Shown here piece after piece: positions 44,117 to 54,018 of a stretch of 64,000 bases of DNA. This DNA comes from Myroides sp. WP-1 (GTDB taxonomy: Bacteria; Bacteroidota; Bacteroidia; Flavobacteriales; Flavobacteriaceae). Below the pieces are notes generated by a model. The model was not told the origin of the DNA and made no database searches. It saw only the letters and a program-made list of their open reading frames with translations. Position numbers and translations under genes: made by a program. Numbering within the stretch: the first letter of the stretch is position 1; each line of letters opens with the position of its first letter. Location of the stretch: positions 16,563-80,562 of the forward strand of contig NZ_JACHTC010000015.1 in NCBI RefSeq assembly GCF_014145635.1, in the 5' to 3' direction.

Positions 44117-45277
44117 TTATAGCGTACCTCTCAACTCTTGCTCACGCTCAATTGATTCAAAAAGCGCTTTAAAGTTACCTGCACCGAATCCTCTTGCCCC
44201 CATTCTTTGAATAATTTCGAAGAATAAAGTTGGACGATCCTCTACTGGTTTAGTAAAGATTTGCAATAAATATCCTTCTTCATCTGCGTCAACCAAGATA
44301 CTCAATTTTTGAAGTTCTTTGATATCTTCTTTCATCATATCCATGTGCACACCTAAACGTCCAGGAATAGCATCATAGTATGCTTGTGGTGGTGCAGATA
44401 AGAATTCAACTCCTCTAGCTCTCATTTGAGAAACCGTTTTGATGATATCATCTGTTGCAACAGCAATATGTTGAACTCCAGGACCATTATAGAAATCTAA
44501 ATATTCTTCTACTTGAGATCTTTTTGCTCCTTCAGCTGGTTCGTTGATAGGGAATTTAATACGTCCATTACCATTTGACATTACTTTACTCATCAAAGCA
44601 GAGTACTCTGTATTAATTTGTTTGTCATCAAAAGATAAGAAATTAACGAATCCCATTACATCTTCGTACCATTTTACCCATGTATTCATTTCATTCCATC
44701 CCACGTTTCCTACCATGTGATCCACGTATTTCAATCCAACTGGTTCTGGATTATAATCGCTTTCCCATTTTACGAAACCTGGTAAGAAAACTCCAGTATA
44801 ATTTTTTCTTTCTACGAACATGTGTACAGTTTCTCCGTAGGTATAGATACCAGCGCGTACTGTTTCACCAAATTCGTCTTTTTCAACAACAGGTTCCATG
44901 TATGATTTTGCACCACGACTTGTTGTTTCTTCATATGCTTTACGAGCGTCTTCTACCCAAAGTGCAACAACTTTAATTCCGTCACCGTGTTTTACGATAT
45001 GGTCATTTAGAGATGATTCCGCTGTTAATGGTGTAGTTAATACAATGCGAATTTTATCTTGTACTAAAACATAAGATGCTCTGTCTTTTACTCCTGTTTC
45101 TAATCCAGCATAAGCTAAAGATTGGAATCCGAAAGCTGTTTTGTAAAAATGTGCCGCTTGTTTAGCGTTACCCACGATAAATTCTACGTAATCTGTTCCT
45201 AATAGAGGTAAGAAATCTTGTGCCCCTTCAAATATCTTTTCTAAGCCAAATTCAACCGACTTTACTTCTTTACTCAT
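44117..45277 (-). CDS. hppD: 4-hydroxyphenylpyruvate dioxygenase
   Basis: Non-heme iron enzyme that makes homogentisate from 4-hydroxyphenylpyruvate in tyrosine breakdown. The 386 aa have two vicinal-oxygen-chelate halves. Iron ligands are visible in the second half: the histidines of YVDHMVGNV and GVQHIAVATDD, and the glutamate of TLFFEIIQRMGARGFG. The C-terminal GFGAGNFKALFESIEREQEL is the usual substrate-gating helix. It follows hmgA by 49 nt; the two are consecutive enzymes of the pathway. Confidence 0.97.
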   Translation of the reverse strand: MSKEVKSVEFGLEKIFEGAQDFLPLLGTDYVEFIVGNAKQAAHFYKTAFGFQSLAYAGLETGVKDRASYVLVQDKIRIVLTTPLTAESSLNDHIVKHGDGIKVVALWVEDARKAYEETTSRGAKSYMEPVVEKDEFGETVRAGIYTYGETVHMFVERKNYTGVFLPGFVKWESDYNPEPVGLKYVDHMVGNVGWNEMNTWVKWYEDVMGFVNFLSFDDKQINTEYSALMSKVMSNGNGRIKFPINEPAEGAKRSQVEEYLDFYNGPGVQHIAVATDDIIKTVSQMRARGVEFLSAPPQAYYDAIPGRLGVHMDMMKEDIKELQKLSILVDADEEGYLLQIFTKPVEDRPTLFFEIIQRMGARGFGAGNFKALFESIEREQELRGTL

Positions 45278-45326
45278 AATATAGTATTTATTGTTGTTTA
45301 TTTTTATTTACTTTTCTTTTGTATTC

Positions 45327-46487
45327 TTATTCTTCTAACCACGATTGGTAGTATTTTTCGTCTGCAATTTTCATTGCTTCCTCAGTAACCATTAATGGTT
45401 TGAATGTATCAACCATTACAGCGAGTTCTTCTGTTACTGTTTTACCAATAGAGCGCTCTGCAGCACCTGGGTGTGGTCCGTGTGGAATTCCTGCAGGGTG
45501 CAAAGAGATATGTCCTGGTGCGATATCATTACGGCTCATAAAGTCTCCATCAACATAGTACAATACCTCATCACTGTCGATATTACTGTGGTTGTAAGGT
45601 GCTGGAATTGCATCTGGATGATAGTCGTATAGTCGTGGCACAAACGAACAAACAACGAAACCTGCAGTTTCGAATGTTTGGTGCACGGGTGGTGGTTGGT
45701 GAATACGTCCTGTAATTGGTTCAAAATCGTGAATTGAAAACGCATAAGGATAGTTATATCCATCATACCCTACTACATCAAATGGATGGGTAGCATAAAC
45801 CATTTCAAAGATTTCATCTTGTTTTCTCAACTTGATTAAGAAATCTCCTTTTTCGTCATAGGTTTCTAGATTTTCAGGGCGTCGAATGTCTCTTTCACAG
45901 AAAGGAGAGTGTTCCATCAACTGACCAAACCAGTTTCTATAGCGTTTTGGCGTGTAAAACGGGTGTTTAGATTCTACGATAAACAAACGGTTATCTTCTG
46001 TATCGAAGTCCATCTTATAGATCATTCCTCTTGGAATTACTAAATAGTCTCCGTATTTAAAGGTTAAGTTTCCTAAAAAAGTTCGCAGTGTTCCTGAGCC
46101 CTTGTGAATAAAAATCAATTCATCTGAATCAGTATTCTTATAGAAATAATCCTCCATTGATTGTTTAGGAGCCGCTAATACAATGGTACAGTCACTATTG
46201 GTCAAAACTGCTTTTCGGCTTTCTAAAAAATCATTTTCGGGTTCTACTTGGAAACCTCTCAGTCGGTAAGATTGAATGTTATTTGCTTTCGCAATTTTAG
46301 GTGCGACAGAATACTGTTTACGTATTTCTTTCACCTGTGTTGGTCGGTGTACATGGTACATATTTGTTGACATACCGTCAAATCCTACTGTACCAAACAA
46401 TTGTTCATAATATAAGTCACCGTTCTCCTTGCGGAAAATCGTATGACGTTTAGGGGGTATATTCCCTAAGCGATGATATAAAGGCAT
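45327..46487 (-). CDS. hmgA: Homogentisate 1,2-dioxygenase
   Basis: Opens the ring of homogentisate to maleylacetoacetate. In 386 aa the cupin core contains YAFSIHDFEPITGRIHQPPP and VHQTFETAGFVVCSFVPRLY, the iron-site EVLYYVDGDFMSR and SLHPAGIPHGPHPGA. It is shorter than the roughly 430-440-aa human-type enzyme, as is usual for the Bacteroidota form. It is the first gene of the hmgA-hppD pair on the minus strand; fumarylacetoacetase is not in the window. Confidence 0.96.
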   Translation of the reverse strand: MPLYHRLGNIPPKRHTIFRKENGDLYYEQLFGTVGFDGMSTNMYHVHRPTQVKEIRKQYSVAPKIAKANNIQSYRLRGFQVEPENDFLESRKAVLTNSDCTIVLAAPKQSMEDYFYKNTDSDELIFIHKGSGTLRTFLGNLTFKYGDYLVIPRGMIYKMDFDTEDNRLFIVESKHPFYTPKRYRNWFGQLMEHSPFCERDIRRPENLETYDEKGDFLIKLRKQDEIFEMVYATHPFDVVGYDGYNYPYAFSIHDFEPITGRIHQPPPVHQTFETAGFVVCSFVPRLYDYHPDAIPAPYNHSNIDSDEVLYYVDGDFMSRNDIAPGHISLHPAGIPHGPHPGAAERSIGKTVTEELAVMVDTFKPLMVTEEAMKIADEKYYQSWLEE

Positions 46488-46706
46488 AATTACTTATAGT
46501 TTTAAGGTTGGAAAAAAAATAATATAAGTAAAAGTCTCTCATTCAGGATTTCTCTTGATCAGAAACTTAATATAAGCCAATAAACCGTCCCATTGTATGT
46601 TCATAATATCACAAATATCGACATAAAATTGATATATCCAACTTTATAACTAAATTTTATTTGCGTATTAGTAAAACACTGCCCGTTAGTTACCTTTAAA
46701 TCTTAA

Positions 46707-48935
46707 TTAAAACCAAAATCCAACGGAGAAAGCTGTATAGCTACTTCCGGTATCTGGAGAGTATCCATACTTCACTTCTATAGGCCCAATCATGGTTTGC
46801 ATCCCGTATCCAATAGCATAACCTGAATACTTCGACTTGAATAACCAATCTGAACCTGAAAAGATATCTTCTCCTACATTAGCAAAATTAGCTGTAAAAT
46901 TTATATGGTGTTTTTTAAATATTTCATAGTCTAGGTTGAGTGAACCTGTGATATAAGAATTTCCTGTAATACTCAATAAATCATATCCGAAGAAAGGAAT
47001 AATATTATCGCGTTCTGCAAATCCATATCCTCCCAAGAAATACATAAATCCTATAGAAGGTGTATTGCCGATAGTTGCTCCCATACGCGAGCGTAAATCC
47101 ACGTATAGCTTATCTGTCAATCGGCTAGCATAACCTACTTGTCCTGTAATTGTTGAGAAGTTCTGAAAATTATTTAAATAATCGGAAGAATAGAAGTAGT
47201 TTTTATATTCTCCTTTGAACATAAATCCCTTACGCGGAAAGTACTTATTGTCATAGGTATCGAACGTAAAATTGGCAAATCCCCCTAAATAGGTACTGCG
47301 ATCAAAAATACTTTCATTTATCGACAAGGTATTGCTTTTAATGTCAAAATAGCGGTGTTCTAATCCGACAGCCAACAGAAACTTTTGTTGGTAAAAAGTT
47401 TGAAACACCAATCGGTTTTCTACATCTTTATAATCCACGCTAAACTTGGAGGGTAAACTCGATAGATCTATTCCTGGAGGCAATTCAAATCGCTCGTTAT
47501 TCGCAAGCATTTTAAAGCGTAAGTCACTGCTAAATTGATTGAATTTAGAATTAATTCCAACACTCCAATAGAAACCGTTATCAACGAAATAATTAAAATT
47601 ATAACGCACGTTATCACCAACAGCTAGGTCTAAGGAAGCAACGTCACTCTTCATCAGTAGATTTTTCTGTGTGACGTTTACCAATGCAGCAGATTTATAC
47701 AATCCATCATAATGTACACCAAGCTTTAAGTAGCGTTTGATCGGATTTTCTACAATATCTAACACCAGCGCATCACCATCTCCATTTTGGTCAAAGCGAT
47801 AGGAAATACTGCTAAAGTTGTCTGTTGCATTTAACTGATCTATTCCTTTTTCTAAATCGTCAAAAGAAATAAAACTTTCGGGCTTAAACCCTAATTTTCC
47901 GTGGATATAACGTCTTGTATATCGAGTTAATCCATTAATGTCAATTTCATTAACATACAACTCGTCTTTGTATTTTGGCACGAATTGCTTCTGCAAAACG
48001 TTCTTTCTCCCTCCAATCTTTTTAATTTCGTCTAGTTTTACATTAGCGGCCTCTACTCCTCTTTCAATAATAGCTTTCCCTTCTTCAAAAGAAATAACGG
48101 TATAGCCTGAGATATCGGGTTTGATGTAAATATCCGTCATTCCCACTTTATTTTTCATCTGATTGATCGTAGAATAGTTGGAAATTTGAAGGAGTACATC
48201 TGCAGCACCATTAATATCCTCCATCGTTTTGAGTCCATCCTGAACATCTACCCCAATAATAATATCGGCACCAAGAGCGCGTAGTTCTTCAATAGGATAG
48301 TTGTTGACGATTCCACCATCGATCAGGTGATGTTCATCAATAACAACAGGAGCGAACAAAGAGGGAAACGCACCACTAGCTAAAATGGCTTGCGGCAAAT
48401 AACCCGAATCAATCAATACGGGTTTCCCTGTTTCAATATTGGTAGCGATACACAAAAAAGGGATATTCAACTCGTTAAAATCTCTCACGTGTCTCACGTG
48501 TGCTAGCAGCTTATTCATTAAGTTGTAGTTATACATTCCTCGAGAAAAAGCTTTAGGCAATCCTATTTTAAACTTATCAAACGGCAAGGTCAACGCATAA
48601 ATTTCATCGTTTTTCTTTTCGTAAAAAGACTTTGACACACGTGGAATATAATCGCGAATTAAAGCCGTTGCATCAATACTACTGAAAATAGAATCTAATT
48701 CTGCAGCGGTATAACCAGAGGCATACAATCCACCAACAATAGCCCCCATACTCGTTCCGGTAATGTAGTCTACCTGCACTCCTTGTTCTTCCAATACTTT
48801 TAGAACACCTATATGAGCCAGTCCTTTTGCACCGCCTCCACTCAATACAACTCCAACTTTTGGACGTTCTTCTTCTTGGGCGAAACTAATACCTGTAACG
48901 AAGGTCATTGCTAGTAATACGATAATTCTACGCAT
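46707..48935 (-). CDS. Patatin-like phospholipase fused to an Omp85-type barrel
   Basis: 742 aa secreted to the outer membrane. Signal peptide (RRIIVLLAMTFVTGISFAQ), then a patatin domain with the oxyanion loop SGGGAKGLAHIG (32-43), nucleophile GTSMG (about 61-65) and the aspartate of LIDGGIVNNYP. Then one POTRA-like domain (YVNEIDINGLTRYTRRYIHG) and a C-terminal barrel of the bacterial surface antigen (BamA-like) family ending SSYTAFSVGFWF. This is the PlpD/type Vd-like arrangement seen in many Bacteroidota. The gene lies 26 nt after uvrC. Confidence 0.93.
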   Translation of the reverse strand: MRRIIVLLAMTFVTGISFAQEEERPKVGVVLSGGGAKGLAHIGVLKVLEEQGVQVDYITGTSMGAIVGGLYASGYTAAELDSIFSSIDATALIRDYIPRVSKSFYEKKNDEIYALTLPFDKFKIGLPKAFSRGMYNYNLMNKLLAHVRHVRDFNELNIPFLCIATNIETGKPVLIDSGYLPQAILASGAFPSLFAPVVIDEHHLIDGGIVNNYPIEELRALGADIIIGVDVQDGLKTMEDINGAADVLLQISNYSTINQMKNKVGMTDIYIKPDISGYTVISFEEGKAIIERGVEAANVKLDEIKKIGGRKNVLQKQFVPKYKDELYVNEIDINGLTRYTRRYIHGKLGFKPESFISFDDLEKGIDQLNATDNFSSISYRFDQNGDGDALVLDIVENPIKRYLKLGVHYDGLYKSAALVNVTQKNLLMKSDVASLDLAVGDNVRYNFNYFVDNGFYWSVGINSKFNQFSSDLRFKMLANNERFELPPGIDLSSLPSKFSVDYKDVENRLVFQTFYQQKFLLAVGLEHRYFDIKSNTLSINESIFDRSTYLGGFANFTFDTYDNKYFPRKGFMFKGEYKNYFYSSDYLNNFQNFSTITGQVGYASRLTDKLYVDLRSRMGATIGNTPSIGFMYFLGGYGFAERDNIIPFFGYDLLSITGNSYITGSLNLDYEIFKKHHINFTANFANVGEDIFSGSDWLFKSKYSGYAIGYGMQTMIGPIEVKYGYSPDTGSSYTAFSVGFWF

Positions 48936-48961
48936 AGTTATCCTCTTTTTATGCTACTAAT

Positions 48962-50752
48962 TTACTTTAAATGTTCCAATAAAACTTTGGTTTTTGCTTT
49001 TCCGATGATACTTTCTATTTCTGTTATAGGCGCTTCCTTGATTCGCTTCACTGATTTAAAGTGATTGAGTAACTTAGTTTTTGTTTTCTCACCAATACCC
49101 GGTACTTCATCTAATTGACTTGTAATCGCATTTTTACTGCGTTGATTGCGGTGAAAAGTCAATCCAAATCGGTGTGCTTCATCTCGAAGGTGGATAATAA
49201 CCTTCATTGTTTCGGATCGTTTATCTAAATACAGCGGATAGCTATCTCCAGGATAAAAAATCTCTTCCAAGCGCTCTGCCAAACTAATAATGGGAATTTT
49301 ACCTCGCAAGCCCAAATCTTCTAAACTCTTTAGTGCAACACCTAATTGTCCTTTTCCTCCGTCAATAACAATCAAATCAGGCAAGGCTTCTTTTTCATCG
49401 AGCAAACGCTTGTATCTTCTGAAAACGATCTCTTGCATGGACGCAAAGTCATTGGGTCCTTCAACCGTTTTTACATTAAAATGTCGATAGTCCTTTTTAC
49501 TGGGTTTACCATCTTTAAAAACGACACAAGCCGCCACGGGATTGGTTCCTTGAATATTGGAGTTGTCAAAACACTCAATATGTCTAGGTTCTTTTGGCAA
49601 GCGCAAATCCTTCATCATCTGTTGCATGATTCGCTTCACATGGCGATCGGGATCTACAATTTTTATTTGTTTCAGCTGATCCATGCGATAGAACTTTGCG
49701 TTGCGTTCAGACAAATCCAACAGCGCTTTTTTATCTCCCATTTTGGGAACCGTAACTTTGATATGTTCTCCTAAATCTACTTCAAAAGGCGTCAATACTT
49801 CTTTGGTTAGTAGCTCAAATCGACTTCTGATCTCTACAATGGCTAATTCTAATAATTCGGCATCTGTTTCTTCTAATTTCTTTTTGAGCTCTAAATTATG
49901 GGAACGAATAATTGCTCCATAAGACACTTGTAAGAAATTGACATAGGCATTAGTTTCATCTGAAAGAATAGAAAACACATCAACATTGCCTATTTTAGGA
50001 TTAACAATAGTAGATTTTGCTTGATAATTTTCAAGCAACTCAATTTTTTCTTTGATTTGTTGTGCTTCTTCAAAGCGCATGTCTGCTGCCAATTCAAGCA
50101 TATATGTTTTAAATCCTCGAAGACTTTCCTTGAAGTTACCTTTTAAGATATCGCGTATTTCGGTAATTTTCTTATCGTATTGTTGAACGGATTCGTGTCC
50201 TTCACAAGGTCCTCCACAATTGCCAATGTGGTATTCCAAACACACTTTAAACTTTTCAGTGCGAATATTTTGTTGAGAGAGGTCTAAACTACAGGTGCGA
50301 ATGGCATAGAGTTCTTTAATCAACTCTAATAGGGTACTCACCGTTTTTGTACTAGTATAAGGTCCGTAGTATTCCGAACCGTCTTTTACCATTCGACGCG
50401 TAGTAAAAACGCGCGGAAAAGGTTCTTTTTTGATGCAGATCCACGGATAAGATTTATCGTCTTTGAGCAAGACATTGTATCGTGGTTGGAGCTGTTTAAT
50501 CAAATTATTTTCTAACAGTAGCGCATCTGTCTCTGTCGGCACAACGATGTGCTTGATTTTGACAATTTTCTTGACTAAGACATTGGTTTTAGCGTTATCG
50601 TGAATTTTATTGAAATATGAGCTAACTCTCTTCTTGAGATTTTTCGCCTTTCCGACATACAGAATTTTACCTTCTTTATCAAAATATTGATATACACCTG
50701 GTTGGTCAGGCAAGGTTTGAATTTGTAACGCTAACTCTTCTTTTATTTGCAT
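48962..50752 (-). CDS. uvrC: Excinuclease ABC subunit C
   Basis: Makes both incisions in nucleotide excision repair. In 596 aa: GIY-YIG nuclease (QPGVYQYFDKEGKILYVGKA), a cysteine-bearing linker (HIGNCGGPCEGHE), the UVR motif (FEEAQQIKEKIELLENYQ), the RNase H-like endonuclease (ECFDNSNIQGTNPVAACVVF) and C-terminal helix-hairpin-helix motifs (LDEVPGIGEKTKTKLL). Length is normal. Read together with the patatin gene. Confidence 0.97.
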   Translation of the reverse strand: MQIKEELALQIQTLPDQPGVYQYFDKEGKILYVGKAKNLKKRVSSYFNKIHDNAKTNVLVKKIVKIKHIVVPTETDALLLENNLIKQLQPRYNVLLKDDKSYPWICIKKEPFPRVFTTRRMVKDGSEYYGPYTSTKTVSTLLELIKELYAIRTCSLDLSQQNIRTEKFKVCLEYHIGNCGGPCEGHESVQQYDKKITEIRDILKGNFKESLRGFKTYMLELAADMRFEEAQQIKEKIELLENYQAKSTIVNPKIGNVDVFSILSDETNAYVNFLQVSYGAIIRSHNLELKKKLEETDAELLELAIVEIRSRFELLTKEVLTPFEVDLGEHIKVTVPKMGDKKALLDLSERNAKFYRMDQLKQIKIVDPDRHVKRIMQQMMKDLRLPKEPRHIECFDNSNIQGTNPVAACVVFKDGKPSKKDYRHFNVKTVEGPNDFASMQEIVFRRYKRLLDEKEALPDLIVIDGGKGQLGVALKSLEDLGLRGKIPIISLAERLEEIFYPGDSYPLYLDKRSETMKVIIHLRDEAHRFGLTFHRNQRSKNAITSQLDEVPGIGEKTKTKLLNHFKSVKRIKEAPITEIESIIGKAKTKVLLEHLK

Positions 50753-50800
50753 CTACTCCGTGATTAAGCAACAAAATTAAAGCTTAAATATAAGAGAACA

Positions 50801-50828
50801 AAAAAGCGATGAAAATTCATCGCTTTTT
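50801..50828. terminator. Terminator upstream of uvrC
   Basis: AAAAAGCGATGAA / TTCATCGCTTTTT. The same GCGATGA core is used by the terminators at 53961 and 57461. Confidence 0.85.
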
Positions 50829-50944
50829 CCCATTTAAATTAATCAATTATAATGGATATAATTCCTCTATTTTTTATCTGTCCAAAAAGATAAAGCTAAC
50901 TATTTTTTACCGTATCATTTATAGGCTGGTCTATCGTATTAAAT

Positions 50945-51109
50945 CTAAGGTTTGGCCTTAAACAACTTAATACTGATCCCCAAAACCAGAACCATACAAA
51001 CAATGGCAACCCAAAACCAAGCAGGAGGAAATACCCAAAAGTTCATCCCTGCCCATAGTAGCAATAACACTGCAAATATTTTAAACCGATAGGTAATTAT
51101 AAGTTCCAT
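50945..51109 (-). CDS. Small membrane protein (54 aa)
   Basis: The minus strand between 51109 and 50945 encodes MELIITYRFKIFAVLLLLWA, a second hydrophobic stretch (FWVAIVCMVLVLGISIKLF) and KAKP. Two membrane helices separated by MNFWVFPPAW are predicted. Tryptophans and prolines at the turn and a basic end are as expected for a real inner-membrane microprotein. No promoter, ribosome site or homolog is recognised, so the call is tentative. Confidence 0.5.
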   Translation of the reverse strand: MELIITYRFKIFAVLLLLWAGMNFWVFPPAWFWVAIVCMVLVLGISIKLFKAKP

Positions 51110-51274
51110 TACTGTCTTTACTTTCTAAGGATATAATCAATATTGATTATGTGTTTTACTTCATTTTTTACATACCCTTTTTCTAGTGTATTTTTTCTTT
51201 GTTTCTGACCAGCATTCCGGTCTGCTCCTTTTGCATTCCGGATTGCCAGCTATATAGAAACAACACGTTTTATC

Positions 51275-51856
51275 TTACTTTACTTTTTTATATTCATGTG
51301 CGATTGCTGCAAATAATACTGCACGCGCATCGCTGTTTTGATATCCATAAACAAAAGCAAGTGGTTTTCTTCCATTCCAATCATCATCAGGATCATTAAT
51401 ATCTTTTACGAATTGCAATAACTGAACCTCTCTCGCACTTAACAGAGGGTTTGCCTCAGGGCTAATAGCCCATTCTTTGTTATCTACTAACACTTGTTTC
51501 AAATACGCTTTGGCTGTTGCACTGTAATTCGTTGAATTAATCACCTGCGTTTTATCCATATTCATCACATTCTTCACCTCTGTTTCCATTGGGGTCACAT
51601 AGGAAGAATCCATCATTGTCACAAAACCAGGAATAGACAAAGCCTTATTCTCTACATGTGTAATCATAAGTTTCGTACTGAAGTAATCCCCTTTATCTTG
51701 ACACGCCTGTTCAATGCTTGTCATAACATTCAACCAATTTGTCGTAGTTACTGTGTGAACCTCATTTGAATATTTCACTGATTCCGTTTGCCCTTCATCT
51801 GTACTACATGAAGCAAACAACAACCCGAATACTGCGCATATATAAATCTTTTTCAT
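51275..51856 (-). CDS. Hypothetical lipoprotein, divergent from an AraC-type regulator
   Basis: 193 aa from the ATG at 51856, which opens a lipoprotein signal (KKIYICAVFGLLFASC); the frame's earlier ATG at 51889 is less likely. The mature part is helical (NWLNVMTSIEQACQDKGDYF, ATAKAYLKQVLVDNKEWAIS, LSAREVQLLQFVKDIND). It ends in NSDARAVLFAAIAHEYKKVK. Family not recognised. It shares its upstream region, containing the phased TTGTAA boxes, with the regulator at 52186, which probably controls it (inference). Confidence 0.75.
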   Translation of the reverse strand: MKKIYICAVFGLLFASCSTDEGQTESVKYSNEVHTVTTTNWLNVMTSIEQACQDKGDYFSTKLMITHVENKALSIPGFVTMMDSSYVTPMETEVKNVMNMDKTQVINSTNYSATAKAYLKQVLVDNKEWAISPEANPLLSAREVQLLQFVKDINDPDDDWNGRKPLAFVYGYQNSDARAVLFAAIAHEYKKVK

Positions 51857-52004
51857 AGTTTTGCCTTTTAAATTAATGTTCGTTCTCATTTACTGAGTTA
51901 AATTATTTAATGCCTGAATGAATTTGATCTGTTGTGATTTTCAAAGCAAACTTAGAGGGTTTGATCAAAAAGCGCAAGTTTTACCCTATACAATGGCGGA
52001 AGTA

Positions 52005-52109
52005 TTGTAAATAGCTCGGGACAATTTGTAAAACACGCTGATTTTTAATGGATTAAATCTTTAAAATTAGCTCAACGGAAAATTTGTAATTTGACCAGAA
52101 AATTTGTAA
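52005..52109. promoter_or_regulatory. Phased TTGTAA boxes in a divergent promoter region
   Basis: TTGTAA occurs at 52005, 52026, 52084 and 52104, that is at steps of 21, 58 and 20 nt. The last two lie in an AATTTGTAA repeat. Steps of about two helical turns place them on one face of the DNA, as expected for a protein binding direct repeats. They sit between the divergent lipoprotein (51856) and the regulator (52186). Confidence 0.6.
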
Positions 52110-52185
52110 AAAACACTGAACATCAATGTTTTATAAAACATAAAAAAACATTACCTTTAAGAAAATGCTTTTAAAACCTTACAAA

Positions 52186-53958
52186 ATGTTTTTAAAAAAA
52201 CTCTTGCTTCTCTTTTTTCTAATACTCATTGGAGGATTTTCCTATGCACTGCCTACTCAAAATAATAGAGATTATAAAAATTGGTCCTTACAAGATCTTC
52301 TTTTTAGTATCAATTCTGACTTATTGAGTCCTGCAGACAAGGAAATTTATCTCGAATATTACCTACAAAAAGCAAAAAAAGAACAAGTGCCAGAAGCAAT
52401 TATTGTGGGTTACCGCAAAAAAGCTTTTCTAGAAAAAGACTATAACCAGCAAATATTATATGCTGATAGTTTACTGACTTATACCTTAACGTTAAATGAT
52501 ATCAAAGCTGTAGGTACTGCCTATAATGTAAAAAGTTACGTTGCCTATCTAAACAAAAACTATAAAACAGCCTTAGAATATGGTTTAAAAGCGGAAGATT
52601 ATTTACAAAAATCGCAAGATGAGTATAATCTCAACAAAGTAAAAGGGGCTATCGGGGCTATTTATTACCATCTAGAAGAATATGAGAAATCTGAAAAAAC
52701 GACGAAAGAGGCTTTAACCTATTATCAAAGTAAACTTCACGATACAACCAATGCCTATAATAATTTAAGAGGCTATATCACCAATGTTTTTGCTCTGAGT
52801 AAAACCAACTTCCGTCAGCAGAAAACGGATACCATTCAACTTTTATTGCGTGATGGTTATGCTGCTATCAACAAATTAACTTCTAAGGATAAAACACTCG
52901 AAACTGCTTACTTTGATTTGATCAATGGAATGTACAACCATCGTTTAAAGCAATATGCAACCTCTGACTCTCTATTAACAAAATCATTAGCACCCATTCA
53001 AACGAATGGCGATTTTGCCAATGAACATTTAGCCTACCTTTATTTAGGAAAAAATGCTTGGGAAACGAATCAACGAGAAAAAGCACTACCCTATTTCGAA
53101 AAAATAGAGAAACTATACCAAGAAACCCACTTTGCCAATACGGAACTAAGTGAGGCTTTTGATTACTTAATTACCTACTACCAAAGCAAAAAGAACCTAG
53201 AAAAGGAGTTACATTATACCAAACTATTAATGGAGCTTTCTTCAGAATTACACAAGAAGAACAGTAAGTTGAGTTCTTTTATGCATATACACTTAGACAC
53301 TAAAAAATTAGAGGCTTCTCAGAAAAAACTAGAATATGAATTATCTAGAAGCAAATCAAAAATAAAAGGATTGTACGGTGTTGTAACAGTGCTTATACTC
53401 GTCGTATTCCTCGGGCTTATTTATTACCAAAAAAAGCAACAGAAGGTTCAACTACAATACAAACACGTGATTCAGCATTCGCCACAAGAAGTAGTACAAC
53501 TTACTGAACATTTTGAAGAGCCTGTAGTAAACCAAACTCCTATTATTACCACTGATGTACATCAGCCGATGAGTACTACACAAGTGCTCAGCAAAAAATT
53601 GGACGAATTTGAAGGAAAGAAAGGTTTCTTACAAAAGATAACACAAGATGAATTGGCCCGCCAATTTGGAACAAATCGCAATACGCTTTCTAAATTTTTC
53701 AACGAGGAGAAGAACATCAACTTTTCGGATTACCTCAAGCAACTTCGCATTCGACATGCGGTACGAGAATTGACGTATAACCCCAAACTTCACTTGCTGA
53801 ATCTAACGGGTTTAGCAGAGGAATTTGGCTTTGGAAACTCGAAGAGTTTCTCCACTGCCTTTAAAGAAATCACCAAACTATCGGTTACGGATTTCATCAA
53901 AATGCGTCAACAAGATGCTGACTTTAAAGAAATAGATCAAAAACAACCTTTACACTAA
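52186..53958 (+). CDS. TPR-containing, membrane-anchored AraC-type regulator
   Basis: 590 aa. Start at ATG 52186 (MFLKKLLLLFFLILIGGFSY) by analogy with its paralog; the frame is open from 52165. A signal sequence is followed by TPR-like helices (about 30-370; ALEYGLKAEDYLQKSQDEYN, YYHLEEYEKSEKTTKEALTY). One membrane helix follows (GLYGVVTVLILVVFLGLIYY, about 393-413), then a cytosolic AraC HTH (TQDELARQFGTNRNTLSKFF, RIRHAVRELTY, GLAEEFGFGNSKSFSTAFKE). This build senses outside signals and binds DNA directly. The divergent lipoprotein and phased boxes suggest autoregulation. Confidence 0.9.
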   Translation: MFLKKLLLLFFLILIGGFSYALPTQNNRDYKNWSLQDLLFSINSDLLSPADKEIYLEYYLQKAKKEQVPEAIIVGYRKKAFLEKDYNQQILYADSLLTYTLTLNDIKAVGTAYNVKSYVAYLNKNYKTALEYGLKAEDYLQKSQDEYNLNKVKGAIGAIYYHLEEYEKSEKTTKEALTYYQSKLHDTTNAYNNLRGYITNVFALSKTNFRQQKTDTIQLLLRDGYAAINKLTSKDKTLETAYFDLINGMYNHRLKQYATSDSLLTKSLAPIQTNGDFANEHLAYLYLGKNAWETNQREKALPYFEKIEKLYQETHFANTELSEAFDYLITYYQSKKNLEKELHYTKLLMELSSELHKKNSKLSSFMHIHLDTKKLEASQKKLEYELSRSKSKIKGLYGVVTVLILVVFLGLIYYQKKQQKVQLQYKHVIQHSPQEVVQLTEHFEEPVVNQTPIITTDVHQPMSTTQVLSKKLDEFEGKKGFLQKITQDELARQFGTNRNTLSKFFNEEKNINFSDYLKQLRIRHAVRELTYNPKLHLLNLTGLAEEFGFGNSKSFSTAFKEITKLSVTDFIKMRQQDADFKEIDQKQPLH

Positions 53959-53960
53959 AT

Positions 53961-53992
53961 AAAAAAGGCGATGAGATTCATCGCCTTTTTTT
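53961..53992. terminator. Terminator of the first AraC-type regulator
   Basis: AAAAAGGCGATGA / TCATCGCCTTTTT with a GATT-type loop and T-run; usable from both sides. Confidence 0.9.
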
Positions 53993-54018
53993 ATCAACAT
54001 ACAGTTTAGAAATAAGTT

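Noticed and set aside
44680..44976. 98-codon plus-strand frame opposite hppD
   Set aside because: Antisense shadow of a firm enzyme gene.
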